From Paenibacillus sp. P25 (GTDB taxonomy: Bacteria; Bacillota; Bacilli; Paenibacillales; NBRC-103111): DNA of 64,000 nucleotides. This document shows, in pieces, positions 28,210-38,641 of this stretch. The notes under the pieces are model-generated. The model did no database searches. It worked only from the letters and a program-made list of their open reading frames with translations, and had not been told where the DNA came from. Numbering within the stretch: position 1 is the first letter of the stretch; each line of letters opens with the position of its first letter. The position numbers and the translations under genes are program-made. Location of the stretch: contig CP085629.1 of NCBI GenBank assembly GCA_024704175.1, positions 558,001 to 622,000 on the forward strand, written 5' to 3'.

Positions 28210-28792
28210 GTGCGCGAACGATTGCTGCAAGCGGCGATGGAGCTGATGAAGCAGAGAGGACTCAAGTTCACCGTCGCGGAGCTTGCCGCCCGTCTGGGGA
28301 CGAGCAAGCGGACGATCTACGAGCATTTCGAATCGAAAGAGCAACTGATCGGCGTCATGGTGGACGAAGTGATTGCCGAACTCATGGAAGCCGAGCAAGA
28401 GATCTACCGGGACAACCGTCTGACCGCGGCGCAAAAGCTGAGAGCGATCCTGACGCTGATGCCGAAAGGGATGCAGCTCAGCGATAACCGGCTGATTTCG
28501 GATCTTATGCGGTTTGCTCCGGAGGAGTGGCGGAAAGTCGACCGGTCCGCTTCAGGAGGAGTGGGGAACCGTCCGGAAGATTATTGAAGAAGGCATGGTC
28601 GCCGGCGAATTCAGGCCTTTGCATGCACAGACTTTGGTCCAATTGATGAAGGGAGCCACCGCCAGCTTGTACGATCAGGATTTTCTGATGCATACAGACA
28701 GCACGCTGGCTGAGGCGGTTCAGACGATGGCGGACGCCTTTTTGAACGGAATGGCCCTAACGGGGACGGAAAGGGTACCAGGAATATCTTAG
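28210..28792 (+). CDS. TetR-family regulator, YvaF-like (frameshifted)
   Basis: A TetR repressor of about 194 residues. The N-terminal HTH is FTVAELAARLGTSKRTIYEH, followed by FESKEQLIGVMV. The ligand domain is all-helical and less conserved. The frame breaks near 28546: the first reading ends after EEWRKVDR and the second resumes at LQEEWGTVRKIIEEG. GTG 28210 follows GAGGAAAG. It precedes an SMR efflux gene and a YvaD-like gene in the same orientation, the order yvaF-yvaE-yvaD known in B. subtilis. It probably represses its own operon. Confidence 0.85.
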
Positions 28793-28808
28793 TAAGGAGG
28801 AGCGCCCC

Positions 28809-29240
28809 ATGTATTGGTTGTATTTAGTTGCCGCGATTGTGCTGGAAATCGCCGGAACGGTGTCGATGAAATTTTCGCAGGGCTTCACCCGGCCCGTGCC
28901 TTCGGTGCTGATGGCTGTTTGTTATTTGCTGGCGTTCACCTCGCTGAATTATTCCTTGAAGCAAATCGATATCAGCGTGGCGTATGCGATATGGTCCGGG
29001 GCGGGGACGGCGGTCATTGCGGTGATCGGATATTTGTATTTTCACGAATCCATGTCGCTCGTGAAAGCCGTCTGCATCATCCTCATCATCATCGGGGTGA
29101 TCGGCCTGAATTTGAGCGGCAATTCGCACGGCGCTTCGGCGAATCCCGGGCAAGAGGGCACCGCGGCCCGCAGCCGGCCTTGCCGGAGAAACGGGCGTTC
29201 TCCCGGCGTCCGGGGACGATCGGTCCCAGGAGGGGAGTAA
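28809..29240 (+). CDS. SMR-family multidrug efflux protein, YvaE-like
   Basis: A small four-helix proton-coupled drug exporter. The essential membrane glutamate is in AIVLEIAGTVSMKFSQGF (about residue 13), followed by ISVAYAIWSGAGTAVIAVIG. A TAAGGAGG site precedes the ATG. The core ends near residue 108; the remaining 35 residues are a Ser/Gly/Arg-rich tail (GRSPGVRGRSVPGGE) not usual for the family, perhaps caused by an indel. It is followed two bases later by the YvaD-like gene. Confidence 0.88.
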   Translation: MYWLYLVAAIVLEIAGTVSMKFSQGFTRPVPSVLMAVCYLLAFTSLNYSLKQIDISVAYAIWSGAGTAVIAVIGYLYFHESMSLVKAVCIILIIIGVIGLNLSGNSHGASANPGQEGTAARSRPCRRNGRSPGVRGRSVPGGE

Positions 29241-29242
29241 GC

Positions 29243-29671
29243 ATGGAAGCCCGCGGACATGTCGAGGAAAGCAAGCTATGGCTGAATTCGCTTCGTACCT
29301 TAATTTGGATCACGGACATCGGTTTTATTCTGTATTGGACGGTCACGGCCCTGAAGCTGATTCCGCCGGAATACTTGTACAACGATTACACGAATCCTCT
29401 GCTGGTCTCTTGGAACTGGTCGTTCATGCCTTTGGATTTATTGATTTCCCTTACCGGGCTGTACAGCCTGTCCCTCCACAAGCAAGGCCGGCCGGTCTGG
29501 GCCGGTTGGTCCCTGATCTCGCTGATGCTGACGTTCGTATCCGGGCTGATGGCGATATCCTTCTGGTCGGTCCGCGGTGAGTTCGATCCGCTGTGGTGGA
29601 TTCCGAACCTGTACCTCCTGCTGTATCCGCTCTTGTTCATTCCGCGATTGATTAGGCTGTACGCCAAGTAA
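29243..29671 (+). CDS. YvaD-like membrane protein (DUF5360)
   Basis: A 142-residue integral membrane protein with four hydrophobic segments (near residues 18-38, 53-72, 80-101 and 113-135). The motif TNPLLVSWNWSFMPLDLLIS fits the B. subtilis YvaD family, which has no known function. AGGAGGGG lies seven bases before ATG 29243. Its place beside the SMR gene suggests a role with that transporter, but nothing in the sequence proves it. Confidence 0.78.
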   Translation: MEARGHVEESKLWLNSLRTLIWITDIGFILYWTVTALKLIPPEYLYNDYTNPLLVSWNWSFMPLDLLISLTGLYSLSLHKQGRPVWAGWSLISLMLTFVSGLMAISFWSVRGEFDPLWWIPNLYLLLYPLLFIPRLIRLYAK

Positions 29672-29687
29672 ATTTTACTCTGCCGAT

Positions 29688-29726
29688 CAAAACAGATGGG
29701 AGCCGCCCCTCTGTTTTTTTTCTTTT
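29688..29726 (+). terminator. Terminator after the SMR operon
   Basis: AAACAGA-GGG pairs with CCC-TCTGTTT with one internal mismatch, followed by eight T and a further T-rich stretch. Confidence 0.85.
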
Positions 29727-29753
29727 AACCCGTTCTAATTTCCAAAACCTGTG

Positions 29754-29786
29754 TTATATTAATATTTAAACTATAGGATTACTTGT
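29754..29786 (+). promoter_or_regulatory. Sulfur-motif core upstream of the LysR gene
   Basis: TATAGGATT (29772-29780) repeats the core seen at 26840-26848 and 30800-30808. The left half of the 28-bp motif is not conserved here. It lies 24 bases before the TTG start. Confidence 0.4.
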
Positions 29787-29803
29787 GTTTGGGAGGGAAC
29801 GGT

Positions 29804-30698
29804 TTGAACATCGAGAACATTGAAGCCTTCGTCTATGTGATTCATTTTAACAGCTTTAATAAAGCGGCAGACGCTTTGTTCCTATCGCAGACCCTCCATC
29901 ACGGCCCGGATTCAGTCGCTCGAACGGGAGCTGGACGCCAGGCTCTTCGACCGGGAGGGAAGGCACTTTACGCTGACGGAGAAGGGGAAGCAGTTTCTTC
30001 CGTATGCGCAGCAGATTCTTCAATTTTATAAAAAAGGCCGGCAGGAGCCGCAGGCGAAGACCAACCTGGGCGAGCTAAGGATCGGCTGCACCGTGTCCGT
30101 GGCGAACTATGTCATACCCGAACTGCTGCCCCGCCTCAAGCAGAAGTATCCCGATACGCAGATCAAGCTGACCACGGCCTCCAGCGAGGCCATTCTGGAG
30201 AAGGTGCTGGCCAAGGAGCTTGACCTCGGGCTGGTCCGGAACATTACGCATCCCCACGTCGACTCCGTAAAGTTCTATGAGGATCCGATCCGTCTGTTTG
30301 TCCGCGAGGATCATCCGTTCGCCGCGAAAGAAGAGGTTACGATTGAGGAAGTGGGCCGGGAGCCGCTCGTATTCTTCGAGTGCGGTTCGCTCGATTGGAT
30401 GAGAATTCACCGGTTGTTCGAGACGCTGGACCGCCCGCCGAATATCTCCATGCATGTCGATAACCTGGAGACGGCGAAGAAGCTGGTGCTGCGCGGCGTT
30501 GGAATCGGCTTCCTGCCGGAGCTTTGCGTCCGGGAGGAGCTCCTGGAGCGGAAGGTTAGGCCCATACCTATCCCTGCGGCGTCCGGCATTTCCCTCAGGA
30601 CCAACGTGATTTCGCTGAAAGCGGGAGGCACGGCATATTCGAGTATCATCGTCGATTTGTCCAGAGGGTCGGGCGGGAGGAACATTCTTTTTGGATAG
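29804..30698 (+). CDS. LysR-family transcriptional regulator (frameshifted)
   Basis: A LysR regulator of about 298 residues. The HTH region FNSFNKAADALFLSQPSITA is followed by SLERELDARLFDREG once one extra base near 29891 is removed. The effector domain runs from GELRIGCTVSVANYVIPELL to the C-terminus. TTG 29804 has GGGAGGGA upstream. It is the first gene of the organosulfur block and directly precedes a luciferase-like gene. That is the arrangement of B. subtilis ytlI with the ytm operon, so I infer an activator of sulfur-source genes. The orthology itself cannot be proven by eye. Confidence 0.82.
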
Positions 30699-30741
30699 AA
30701 AGGTTCTATTGTTGAATCGAAAATGTCTATTACGCGGCCCG

Positions 30742-30812
30742 TTGACGGGATTTTGAGGCGATGTTAGACTTTTTTTATACCGTTAATACCGACAAAACTT
30801 ATAGGATTTATT
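30742..30812 (+). promoter_or_regulatory. Promoter and sulfur-regulon operator of the monooxygenase cluster
   Basis: TTGACG (30742-30747) and TAGACT (30765-30770) are 17 bases apart. Just downstream of the predicted start lies the 28-bp motif 30785-30812, with half-sites ATACC and TAGGAT. A repressor bound there would block elongation. Confidence 0.55.
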
Positions 30813-30855
30813 GTTATTGTGAAAGGAAATTGAAGGGCATCCGGGAGGGATCCAT

Positions 30856-31869
30856 GTGGGGTTAAAATTAAGCATTCTAGATCAAACGCCGATCGGAGAG
30901 GATGAAACGGCGGTCGATGCGTTCCGGCATACGGTCGAGTTGGCGCAACAAGCGGAAGCGTGGGGATATCACCGGTTTTGGGTATCCGAGCACCACGATT
31001 CGGACACGGTCGTCGGTTCTTCTCCCGAAGTGCTGATCTCTTACCTGCTGGCCAAGACCAGCCGGATCCGGATCGGCTCCGGTGGCGTCATGCTGCAGCA
31101 TTACAGCCCGTATAAGGTGGCCGAGAACTTTGGTGTTCTCGCTTCGCTGGCCCCGGGGCGGGTCGACCTCGGCATCGGCAGAGCCCCGGGCGGCCTGCCC
31201 CGCTCAACCAAGGCGCTGCAGCAGGAGGCCGCCGGCGGCGGAAGAACGCTGGCGGAGAAGCTGGCGGAGCTGCGGCGGTTTCTCCAAGATGCGCTGGAGC
31301 CGGACCATCCGCTGCACGGGGTGAAGGCGGTCCCGGTAGCTGCGCAGCCGGCCGGCCTGTACCTGCTCGGAGCGAGCGCTTCGAGCGCGGAGCTTGCGGC
31401 GGGTCTCGGGATCCCCTACGTCTTCGCCCAGTTCCTGAACGGCGATGAGCCGGTCCTGCGGCAGGCGCTGGAGACGTACCGCAGGGAATTCCGGGCCCCG
31501 GCGCCGGCCGTACCGGAGGCGCTGCTCGCGCTGTCCGTGATCGTAACCGACACGGACGAGGAAGCGAAGGAGCTTGCAGCCGATAACAAGGTGGTCAAGA
31601 TTCATTTGGAGAGCGGCCGGACCGTGACGGTGAAAAGCCTGGAGCAGGCGGAGAAATTCGGAAGCCAGACGGATGAGAAGTACACGGTGGAAGTGAAGGA
31701 GGCCAAGATCATTCACGGCTCCAAGGAAACCGTGCGCAGGCAGCTGCTGGATATCGGGCAGGCGTATGGCGCGGAGGAACTGATTCTCGCGGTGGCGATG
31801 AAAGGCTTCGACAGACGTCTGCATGCCTATGAGCCGCTGAAGGAAGCCTTCTCGGAGCTGGCCGTATAA
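30856..31869 (+). CDS. LLM-class flavin oxidoreductase, MsnO8/YtmO type
   Basis: A 337-residue bacterial-luciferase-like monooxygenase. It starts LKLSILDQTPIGEDETAVDA, the MsnO8 signature. It contains WVSEHHDSDTVVGSSPEVLI, the flavin-site stretch GGVMLQHYSPYKVAENF and DLGIGRAPGG. GTG 30856 follows GGGAGGGA. The family uses reduced FMN and oxygen and appears in sulfur-source gene clusters, for example B. subtilis ytmO. It is the first enzyme of the cluster, followed 29 bases later by three NtaA-type monooxygenase genes. The substrate is unknown; no frameshift is seen. Confidence 0.88.
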   Translation: MGLKLSILDQTPIGEDETAVDAFRHTVELAQQAEAWGYHRFWVSEHHDSDTVVGSSPEVLISYLLAKTSRIRIGSGGVMLQHYSPYKVAENFGVLASLAPGRVDLGIGRAPGGLPRSTKALQQEAAGGGRTLAEKLAELRRFLQDALEPDHPLHGVKAVPVAAQPAGLYLLGASASSAELAAGLGIPYVFAQFLNGDEPVLRQALETYRREFRAPAPAVPEALLALSVIVTDTDEEAKELAADNKVVKIHLESGRTVTVKSLEQAEKFGSQTDEKYTVEVKEAKIIHGSKETVRRQLLDIGQAYGAEELILAVAMKGFDRRLHAYEPLKEAFSELAV

Positions 31870-31898
31870 TTTTAAAAAAAGGATAGGGGTGGATGGTT

Positions 31899-33225
31899 AT
31901 GGCAGTCAAAAGACAATTGAAGCTGGGAACGATGATTCACGGTGTAGGCGGCACGATGTCGGGATGGAGGCATCCGGACATTCTCTCGGACGCGAGCGTC
32001 AACTTCGGATTTTATAAGCAGCAGGCGCAGAAGGCCGAGGAGGGCAAATTCGACCTCGTCTTCATCGCGGACGGCCTGTACATTAACGAGAAATCGATCC
32101 CGCACTTTCTGAACCGGTTCGAGCCGATTACGATCCTCTCCGCGCTGGGGGCGGTCACTTCGAAGATCGGGCTTGTCGGCACTTTATCCACCTCTTACAG
32201 CGAGCCGTTTACCGTAGCGCGCCAGTTCGCATCCATCGACCATATTTCCGGAGGCCGGGCCGGCTGGAACGTGGTCACCTCCCCGTTGGAGGGTTCCGCG
32301 CTCAATTTCAACAACAGGCCGCATCCTACGCATGATCAGCGTTACCGGATTGCGGAGGAATATCTCGAAGTGGCGAAAGGGCTGTGGGATTCCTGGGAGG
32401 ACGACGCCTTCATTCGGGATAAGGAGTCGGGCGTCTTCTTCGATCCGGAGAAGATGCACCGCTTGAATCATAAAGGAGAGTTCTTCTCCGTCCAAGGCCC
32501 GCTGAATATCGCCCGCTCCAAGCAGGGGACCGGTGATTTTCCAGGCCGGCTCTTCGGACAGTGGCCGGACGCTGGCGGCCAAATCGGCCGATGCCGTATT
32601 TACGGGGCATGAAACCATAGAAGATGCCCAGGCCTTTTACCGCGATGTGAAAAGCCGGGCGGCGAAGTACGGCCGCAAACCGGAGGAGATCCTCATTTTC
32701 CCGGGCATCAGTCCGATAGTCGGCCGCACTCAAGAGGAGGCGGAAAGGAAATATGAGGAGATCGTAAACCTCACCACCATCGAGAATGCGCTGAACTACC
32801 TGGGCCGTTTCTTCGATCATCACGATTTCTCGCAGTATCCGCTCGACGAGCCGTTCCCGGATCTCGGCGATATCGGCGACAACAGCTTCCGCAGCACAAC
32901 GGATAAGATCAAGCAAACGGCCAAGGAGAAGAATTTGACGCTGCGGCAGGTGGCGCTGCGGACCGCTTCGCCGAGAGATAACTTTATCGGAACGCCGGAG
33001 AAGGTGGCGGACCTCGTTCAGCAGTGGTTCGAGGAAGAGGCGGCGGACGGTTTCATCGTTCATTCCGGCGTGCCGAGAGGGCTTGACGATTTTGTCGACC
33101 TGGTCATCCCGATTCTGCAGGAGCGGGGCATCTTCCGGAAGGAATATGAGGCGGATACGCTGCGCGGAATTCTCGGGCCGCCGGTTCCTGTGAACCGTTA
33201 TGCGAAAGTGAAAGTTAACTCTTAA
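31899..33225 (+). CDS. FMN-dependent monooxygenase, NtaA/SnaA/DszA/YxeK family, copy 1 (frameshifted)
   Basis: A flavin-dependent monooxygenase of about 442 residues in the family that cleaves C-S or C-N bonds (NtaA, DszA, YxeK, YtnJ). Motifs are [58 protein letters not shown] and [15 protein letters not shown] 31899 is preferred because AGGGGTGG ends six bases upstream. The frame breaks near 32529, right after a KQG motif and before [12 protein letters not shown]. It is the first of three tandem paralogues, highly similar by eye. It needs reduced FMN from a separate reductase, which I do not see in the window. Confidence 0.9.
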
Positions 33226-33275
33226 GATCGGAACGGAACAAATAAACGGATACGTAGAAGGGCGGAGAGAGCGGT

Positions 33276-34620
33276 ATGTCCAAACAAAGACAGATGAGGC
33301 TGGGGGCCGTCATCCACGGCGTCGGCGGATCGATGACCGGCTGGAGGCATCCGGATGCGGTCGCCGACGCGAGCGTCAATTTCGGCTTTTACAAGGAAAA
33401 TGCGCAGAAAGCGGAAGCCGGCAAGTTCGACTTCGTGTTTATCGCCGACGGTTTATATATTACGGAGAAGTCGATTCCCCATTTTCTGAACCGCTTCGAA
33501 CCAGTTACGATACTGTCAGCGCTGGCGGCGGTCACCTCGAGGATCGGTCTCGTCGGCACGCTTTCGACATCGTACAGCGAGCCGTTCACGGTGGCGAGGC
33601 AGTTCTCATCCCTGGATCATATCAGCGGCGGGCGGGCCGGCTGGAACGTTGTTACCTCCCCGCTCGAAGGCTCGGCGCTGAATTTCAGCAAGACGCTGGA
33701 GGAGCATCCGGATCACGAGAAGCGTTACCGGATTGCCACTGAGTACCTTCAGGTGACCAGAGGGCTGTGGGATTCGTGGGAGGAGGACGCTTTTATCCGG
33801 GATAAGGAATCGGGCGTGTTCTTCGATCCGGACAAAATGCACCGCTTGAACCATAAAGGTGAGTTTTTCTCCGTGCAGGGACCGCTGAATATCGGAAGAT
33901 CGCGGCAGGGGCTGACCGGTCGTCTTCCAGGCCGGGTCGTCGGAAGACGGCAAGAGCCTGGCGGCGAAGGAAGCGGATGCCGTATTTACGAATCACGAGA
34001 CACTGGAGGAGGCTCAGCGGTTTTACCGGGATGTGAAGAGCCGTGCGGCCGCCCTCGACCGTTCCCCGGAGGAGATTCTCATCCTGCCGGGCATCGGGCC
34101 GATCGTCGGCCGAACGGAGGAGGAAGCGGAGCGTAAATACCAGGAAATCGCCAATTTGGTCACGATTGAACATGCGCTCGATTTCTTGGGACGTTTCTTC
34201 GAACACCATGATTTCTCGCAGTATTCGCTCGATGAACCGTTCCCCGACCTGGGTGATTTAGGCAGGAACAGCTTTCAGAGCACGACCGACAGGATTAAAC
34301 GGCAGGCGAAGGAGGAGAATTTGACGCTGCGTCAGGTGGCGCTCCGTGCGGCGACGCCGAAGGGCGTGTTTGTCGGAACGCCGGAACGGGTCGCGGGTCT
34401 CATTCAGGAGTGGTTCGAGGCGGAGGGAGCCGACGGCTTTATCATCGGATCGTCCGTGCCCGGCGGTCTCGCCGATTTTGTTGATCTGGTGGTGCCATTG
34501 TTACAGGAGCGGGGGCTGTTCCGCACCGAATACGAAGCGGATACGCTGCGCGGAAATTTGGGCGTTCCGATTCCGGAGAACCGCTACACCAAAGCAAGGG
34601 CGGCCGTTGCCCAGCCTTAA
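33276..34620 (+). CDS. FMN-dependent monooxygenase, NtaA/YxeK family, copy 2 (frameshifted)
   Basis: The second tandem copy, about 448 residues, with [38 protein letters not shown] and [20 protein letters not shown]. It differs from copy 1 by an insertion ([11 protein letters not shown]) before the YRIA segment. The frame breaks near 33914, at the site homologous to the break in copy 1, between RQG and [11 protein letters not shown]. The C-terminal half is intact to [21 protein letters not shown] precedes the ATG. The pairwise divergence is enough that this is not a recent assembly duplicate. Confidence 0.9.
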
Positions 34621-34654
34621 GGCGAAGCACCGAACTCACAAGGAGGACGAATAG

Positions 34655-35994
34655 ATGACAAGGGAACGACAATTGAGATTCGGCGCAGGTCTTCGCGGGC
34701 CGGGGGCAATATGGCGGGCTGGAGGCATCCCGATGCGGTAGCGGACGCAAGCGTGAACTTCGCCTATTATACGAAGCTGGCGCAGAAGGCAGAAGCCGGC
34801 AAGCTGGATTTTCTGTTTATCCCCGACGGCCTTTATATTAATGAGAAATCAATTCCGTTCTTCCTGAACCGCTTCGAGCCGGTCACGATCCTTTCTGCGC
34901 TGGCGGCAGTGACCTCGAACATCGGGCTCGTCGCTACGCTTTCCACCTCATACAGCGAGCCGTTCACGGTAGCGAGGCAGTTTGCTTCGCTCGATCATAT
35001 CAGCGGGGGCCGGGCGGGATGGAACGTGGTCACTTCTCCGCTCGAAGGCTCGGCCGCCAATTACAGCAAAGAGGGGCACCCGAATCACGATCAGCGCTAC
35101 TTGATCGCAACGGAGTTTCTGCAGGTGGCGAAAGGGCTGTGGGATTCGTGGGAGGAGGATGCTTTTGTCCGGGATAAGGCGTCGGGCGTGTTCTTTGATC
35201 CGCAGAAAATGCATCGTCTGAACCATAAAGGCGAGTTCTTCTCCGTGCAGGGTCCGCTCAATATCGGACGGACGAAGCAGGGGCATCCGGTTGTGTTCCA
35301 AGCCGGTTCGTCGGATGACGGCCGCAATTTGGCGGCCAAGGAAGCGGACGCGGTCTATACGAATCATGACAGCCTGGAAGCGGCAAAGGAGTTTTATCAG
35401 GATCTCAAGCGGCGGACGGCGGCTTACGGCCGGTCGCCGGACGATCTACTCATCTTTCTCGGCTTCTCGCCGATTATCGGCAGCACGGAGGAGGAGGCGG
35501 AGCGAAAGTACCAGCAGAGCGCGAATCTCGTGAGCATAGAGGACGCGCTGAACTTCCTGGGCCGCTTCTTTGATCACCACGATTTCTCGCAGTATCCGCT
35601 GGATGAACCGTTCCCGGAGCTGGGCGATGTAGGCGGCGACGCTTTCCGGTTCCGCACGGAGGGGATCAAACGGCAGGCGAAGGAGGAGAATCTGACGCTG
35701 CGCCAGGTCGCTCTGCAGGTTACGACGAGGAAAGGAGAGTTTTTCGGCACGCCGGAGCAGGTGGCTGATCAGATTGAGCATTGGTTCGATTCGCGGGCAG
35801 CCGACGGTTTTATTCTCGGGGAGGCTTACCCGGGGGCGGTGCATGAATTTGTCGATCTGGTGGTGCCGATTCTCCAGGAGCGTGGGCGGTTCCGCACGGA
35901 GTATGAGGCAGGGACGCTGCGCGGAAATTTCGGCCTGCCGGTTCCGGTTAACCGCTATACGAAAGCGAGAGAAATAGAGACAATTACGAGCTAG
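34655..35994 (+). CDS. FMN-dependent monooxygenase, NtaA/YxeK family, copy 3 (frameshifted near start)
   Basis: The third tandem copy, about 446 residues. The N-terminus reads [17 protein letters not shown] from ATG 34655, which has AGGAGG eight bases upstream. One base is missing near 34703 in a G-run, before [17 protein letters not shown]. The rest is uninterrupted and includes [17 protein letters not shown], showing the sequence expected at the broken sites of copies 1 and 2. It departs from the others in the first motif (RGPGG instead of HGVGG) and in FIPDGLY, so substrate preference may differ. Confidence 0.9.
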
Positions 35995-36014
35995 ATGCGG
36001 CAGGGGGATCTCAG

Positions 36015-37671
36015 TTGAAAGCTATTCAGGCAGGGATGAAATACTTGGCGCTGGCGGCAGTGTTATTGATGGTGCTATCGGGCTGCAGCAGTGCGGCCAA
36101 GGATGGCGGAGCCAAAGCGGCCGGAGCGGTACAAGGGGCGGATCAGGCTAAGCCGGTACCGGGCGGTGAGCTGACCTTCGGCCTGGCCACTTCGCCGGAT
36201 ACGCTGGACCCGCACCGAAGCGGTTTGGCTGTGGCGGTCCGGGTGTTCCGGACGATCTACGACAGCCTGGTCGTTCAGCTTCCCGACGGCTCCATCAAGC
36301 CTTGGTTGGCCACGGAGTGGTCGGTGTCACCCGACGGCAAGAGCTACACGTTCAAGCTGCGCAAGGATGTGAAGTTCCAGGACGGCACGCCGTTTAACGC
36401 GGAAGCCGTCAAATTCAATTATGACCGGATCATCGATCCGCAGACGAAGGCCGCCAACGCCCTGGCGTTAATCCGGCCTTACAAATCGGCGGAAGTGGTT
36501 GACGAGTACACCGTGAAGCTGAACCTGGAGACGCCGTCGCAAGCTTTTCTGGGCAATTTGAGTCAGGCGATGCTGGGTATCGTCTCCCCGGCGGCGCCGA
36601 AGAAATACGGGGATCAGCTCGGCAAGCATCCGGTGGGAACGGGCCCGTTCAAGTTCGTGAAATGGGATGAGAATGCAGAGATCCAGGTGGAGAAAAACGA
36701 GGGTTACAAATGGGCTCCCGAGCTTGTCGGCAACAAGGATCAGGCGTACCTCGATAAAATCACGTTCAAAATTATTCCGGAGGAAGCGACCCGGATCGGC
36801 GGCGTGCAGAGCGGTCAGGTACTGGCCGTGGAGACGGTGCCTCCGCAAAATATCGTTTCGCTGAAGAACGATCCGAAGTTCCAGCTCTATAAGGCCAATA
36901 CAGGGGGACTGCCTTACACGCTCTTCATTAATGTAAGAAGGCCGCCCTGGAACGAAGTGAAGGCCAGACAGGCGCTGCAGCTTGCCGTAGACGTCGATTC
37001 GATCGTCAAGACGCTGTACCTCGGAACCTATGACCGGGCCTGGTCTCCACTGACGCCGGGAATACTCGGCTATGATCCGTCCCTTGAAAATTCCATTAAG
37101 CCGGATCCGGTGAAAGCGGGGAAGCTGCTCGATGAGCTGGGCTGGGTGAAGGGAGCAGACGGCATCCGGGAGAAGGACGGCAAGAAGCTGACGATTCATT
37201 ATGTCGACGGCTCGCCGAACCGGGAGAAGCGCAACGATATCGCCGTCATGGTCAAGCAGCAACTGAAGCAGATCGGGATCGCCGTCGATGTGGAAATTAC
37301 GAAGGATACGGCCACCGTCATCTACACGAACGGAAACTATGATCTATACGGCAACAGCCAGGTCAACTCCGATCCGGAAGCGCCTGCGGGCATTCTACTA
37401 CTCCGATTCAGGCAGAGCCGGCAGGCCTACGCTTTCCGGGCTGAAGGATCCGGAGGTCGATAAGCTGCTGGATCAGGGCACGGTCGAGCAGGACCCGAAG
37501 AAACGAGTCGAAATCTATAAAAAGGTCCAGCACTATATTATCGATAACGCCGTCATTCTTCCGATTTATGTTTTTCCTTACACGGTTGCCGCAGCGAAGA
37601 GCGTAAGCGGCCTGAAGTTCGATTCTCTCGGCTATCCGCTGTTCAACGACGTGAATCTTCAGAAAAAATAA
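36015..37671 (+). CDS. Peptide/nickel-type ABC transporter substrate-binding lipoprotein (frameshifted)
   Basis: A family 5 solute-binding protein of about 551 residues. The signal MKYLALAAVLLMV ends in lipobox LSGC. The mature start GGELTFGLATSPDTLDPHRS and the core YDSLVVQLPDGSIKPWLATE are typical of DppA/GsiB/OppA. It also shows HPVGTGPFKFVKWDENAEIQ. The frame breaks near 37392, with FYYSDSGRAGRPTLSGL following in the new frame. TTG 36015 has AGGGGGAT upstream. It begins a five-gene-style transporter block inside the sulfur cluster. The ligand could be a peptide, glutathione or another organosulfur compound; this is inference. Confidence 0.88.
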
Positions 37672-37688
37672 GCTAAGAAGGAGTCGCC

Positions 37689-38618
37689 ATGATGGGCGGA
37701 ACGATAATCACACGGCTTGTTTCTTCCTTGTTGGTCGTTTTCGGATCCCTGGTGCTCGTCTTCTGCATCCTCTATGTGCTGCCAGGCGATCCGGTGCTGT
37801 CCATGATTGATCCGGCGTCCGCTACGCCGGAGATGATTGAGAACCTGCACAAGCGGCTCGGGCTCGATCAGCCGTTTTACGTTCAGTTCGGGCATTATTT
37901 AGCGGAGATGATCCGTGGTGATTTCGGCAAATCGATGCTGAATAGCGAGCCGGTGCTTCCCAAGATATTAAAGCATTTTCCGGCGACCTTATCGCTGACC
38001 CTGGCCAGTACCTTCTTCTCCCTCGTGGTAGGTGTTGTGTTAGGGGTGCTGTCGGCGGTTCACCGCAACCGCTGGATCGACATCGTGGCCCGTCTGGTCG
38101 GCCTGTTCGGCATCTCGATGCCGACGTTCTGGTCCGGGATCCTGCTGATCCTGATCTTCTCCGTCTACCTCGGCTGGTTTCCTGCAATGGGCTCGGACGG
38201 CATCGAAACCCTGGTGCTGCCCTCGCTTGCTCTCGGCATCGTCGGAGCGGGGTTCATCGTCCGGATGGTGCGTGGCAGCATGCTGGAAGTGATGGGCGAG
38301 CCGTTCATCGTGACGCTGCGGTCCAAAGGCTTATCCGAGAAAATCGTAATGTACCGGCATGCGCTGCGCAATGCGCTCATTCCGGCCGTGACGGTCATCG
38401 GCATTCATATCGGGGATCTGATGGCGGGTACCGTCGTGATCGAAACGGTGTTTTCCAGGCAGGGCATCGGCCGGATCATTGCGGACGCGATTATGGCGAG
38501 GGATATGCCGGTGGTGCAGGGCGTCATCTTTTTCACGGCGATCATCTACGTTCTTGTTAATGTGCTTGTCGATATCTCTTATTCGCTCATCGATCCTCGG
38601 GTGAGGCGTACCGGGTAG
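37689..38618 (+). CDS. Peptide/nickel-type ABC transporter permease, DppB/GsiC type
   Basis: The first permease, 309 residues, intact, with six membrane segments. It has VLPGDPVLSMIDPASATPEM and the loop KRLGLDQPFYVQFGHYL of the family. The EAA-like motif is RSKGLSEKIVMYRHALRNAL, and the end is LVDISYSLIDPRVR. GAAGGAG precedes tandem ATG codons. It is followed 23 bases later by the second permease. Confidence 0.92.
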   Translation: MMGGTIITRLVSSLLVVFGSLVLVFCILYVLPGDPVLSMIDPASATPEMIENLHKRLGLDQPFYVQFGHYLAEMIRGDFGKSMLNSEPVLPKILKHFPATLSLTLASTFFSLVVGVVLGVLSAVHRNRWIDIVARLVGLFGISMPTFWSGILLILIFSVYLGWFPAMGSDGIETLVLPSLALGIVGAGFIVRMVRGSMLEVMGEPFIVTLRSKGLSEKIVMYRHALRNALIPAVTVIGIHIGDLMAGTVVIETVFSRQGIGRIIADAIMARDMPVVQGVIFFTAIIYVLVNVLVDISYSLIDPRVRRTG

Positions 38619-38641
38619 TTGGGCTTGGGAGGAGAAAGGTT

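Noticed and set aside
31899..34620. Programmed ribosomal frameshifting in the monooxygenase genes
   Set aside because: No slippery heptamer plus downstream pseudoknot is apparent, and the same kind of break occurs in unrelated genes across the window, pointing to sequence errors.
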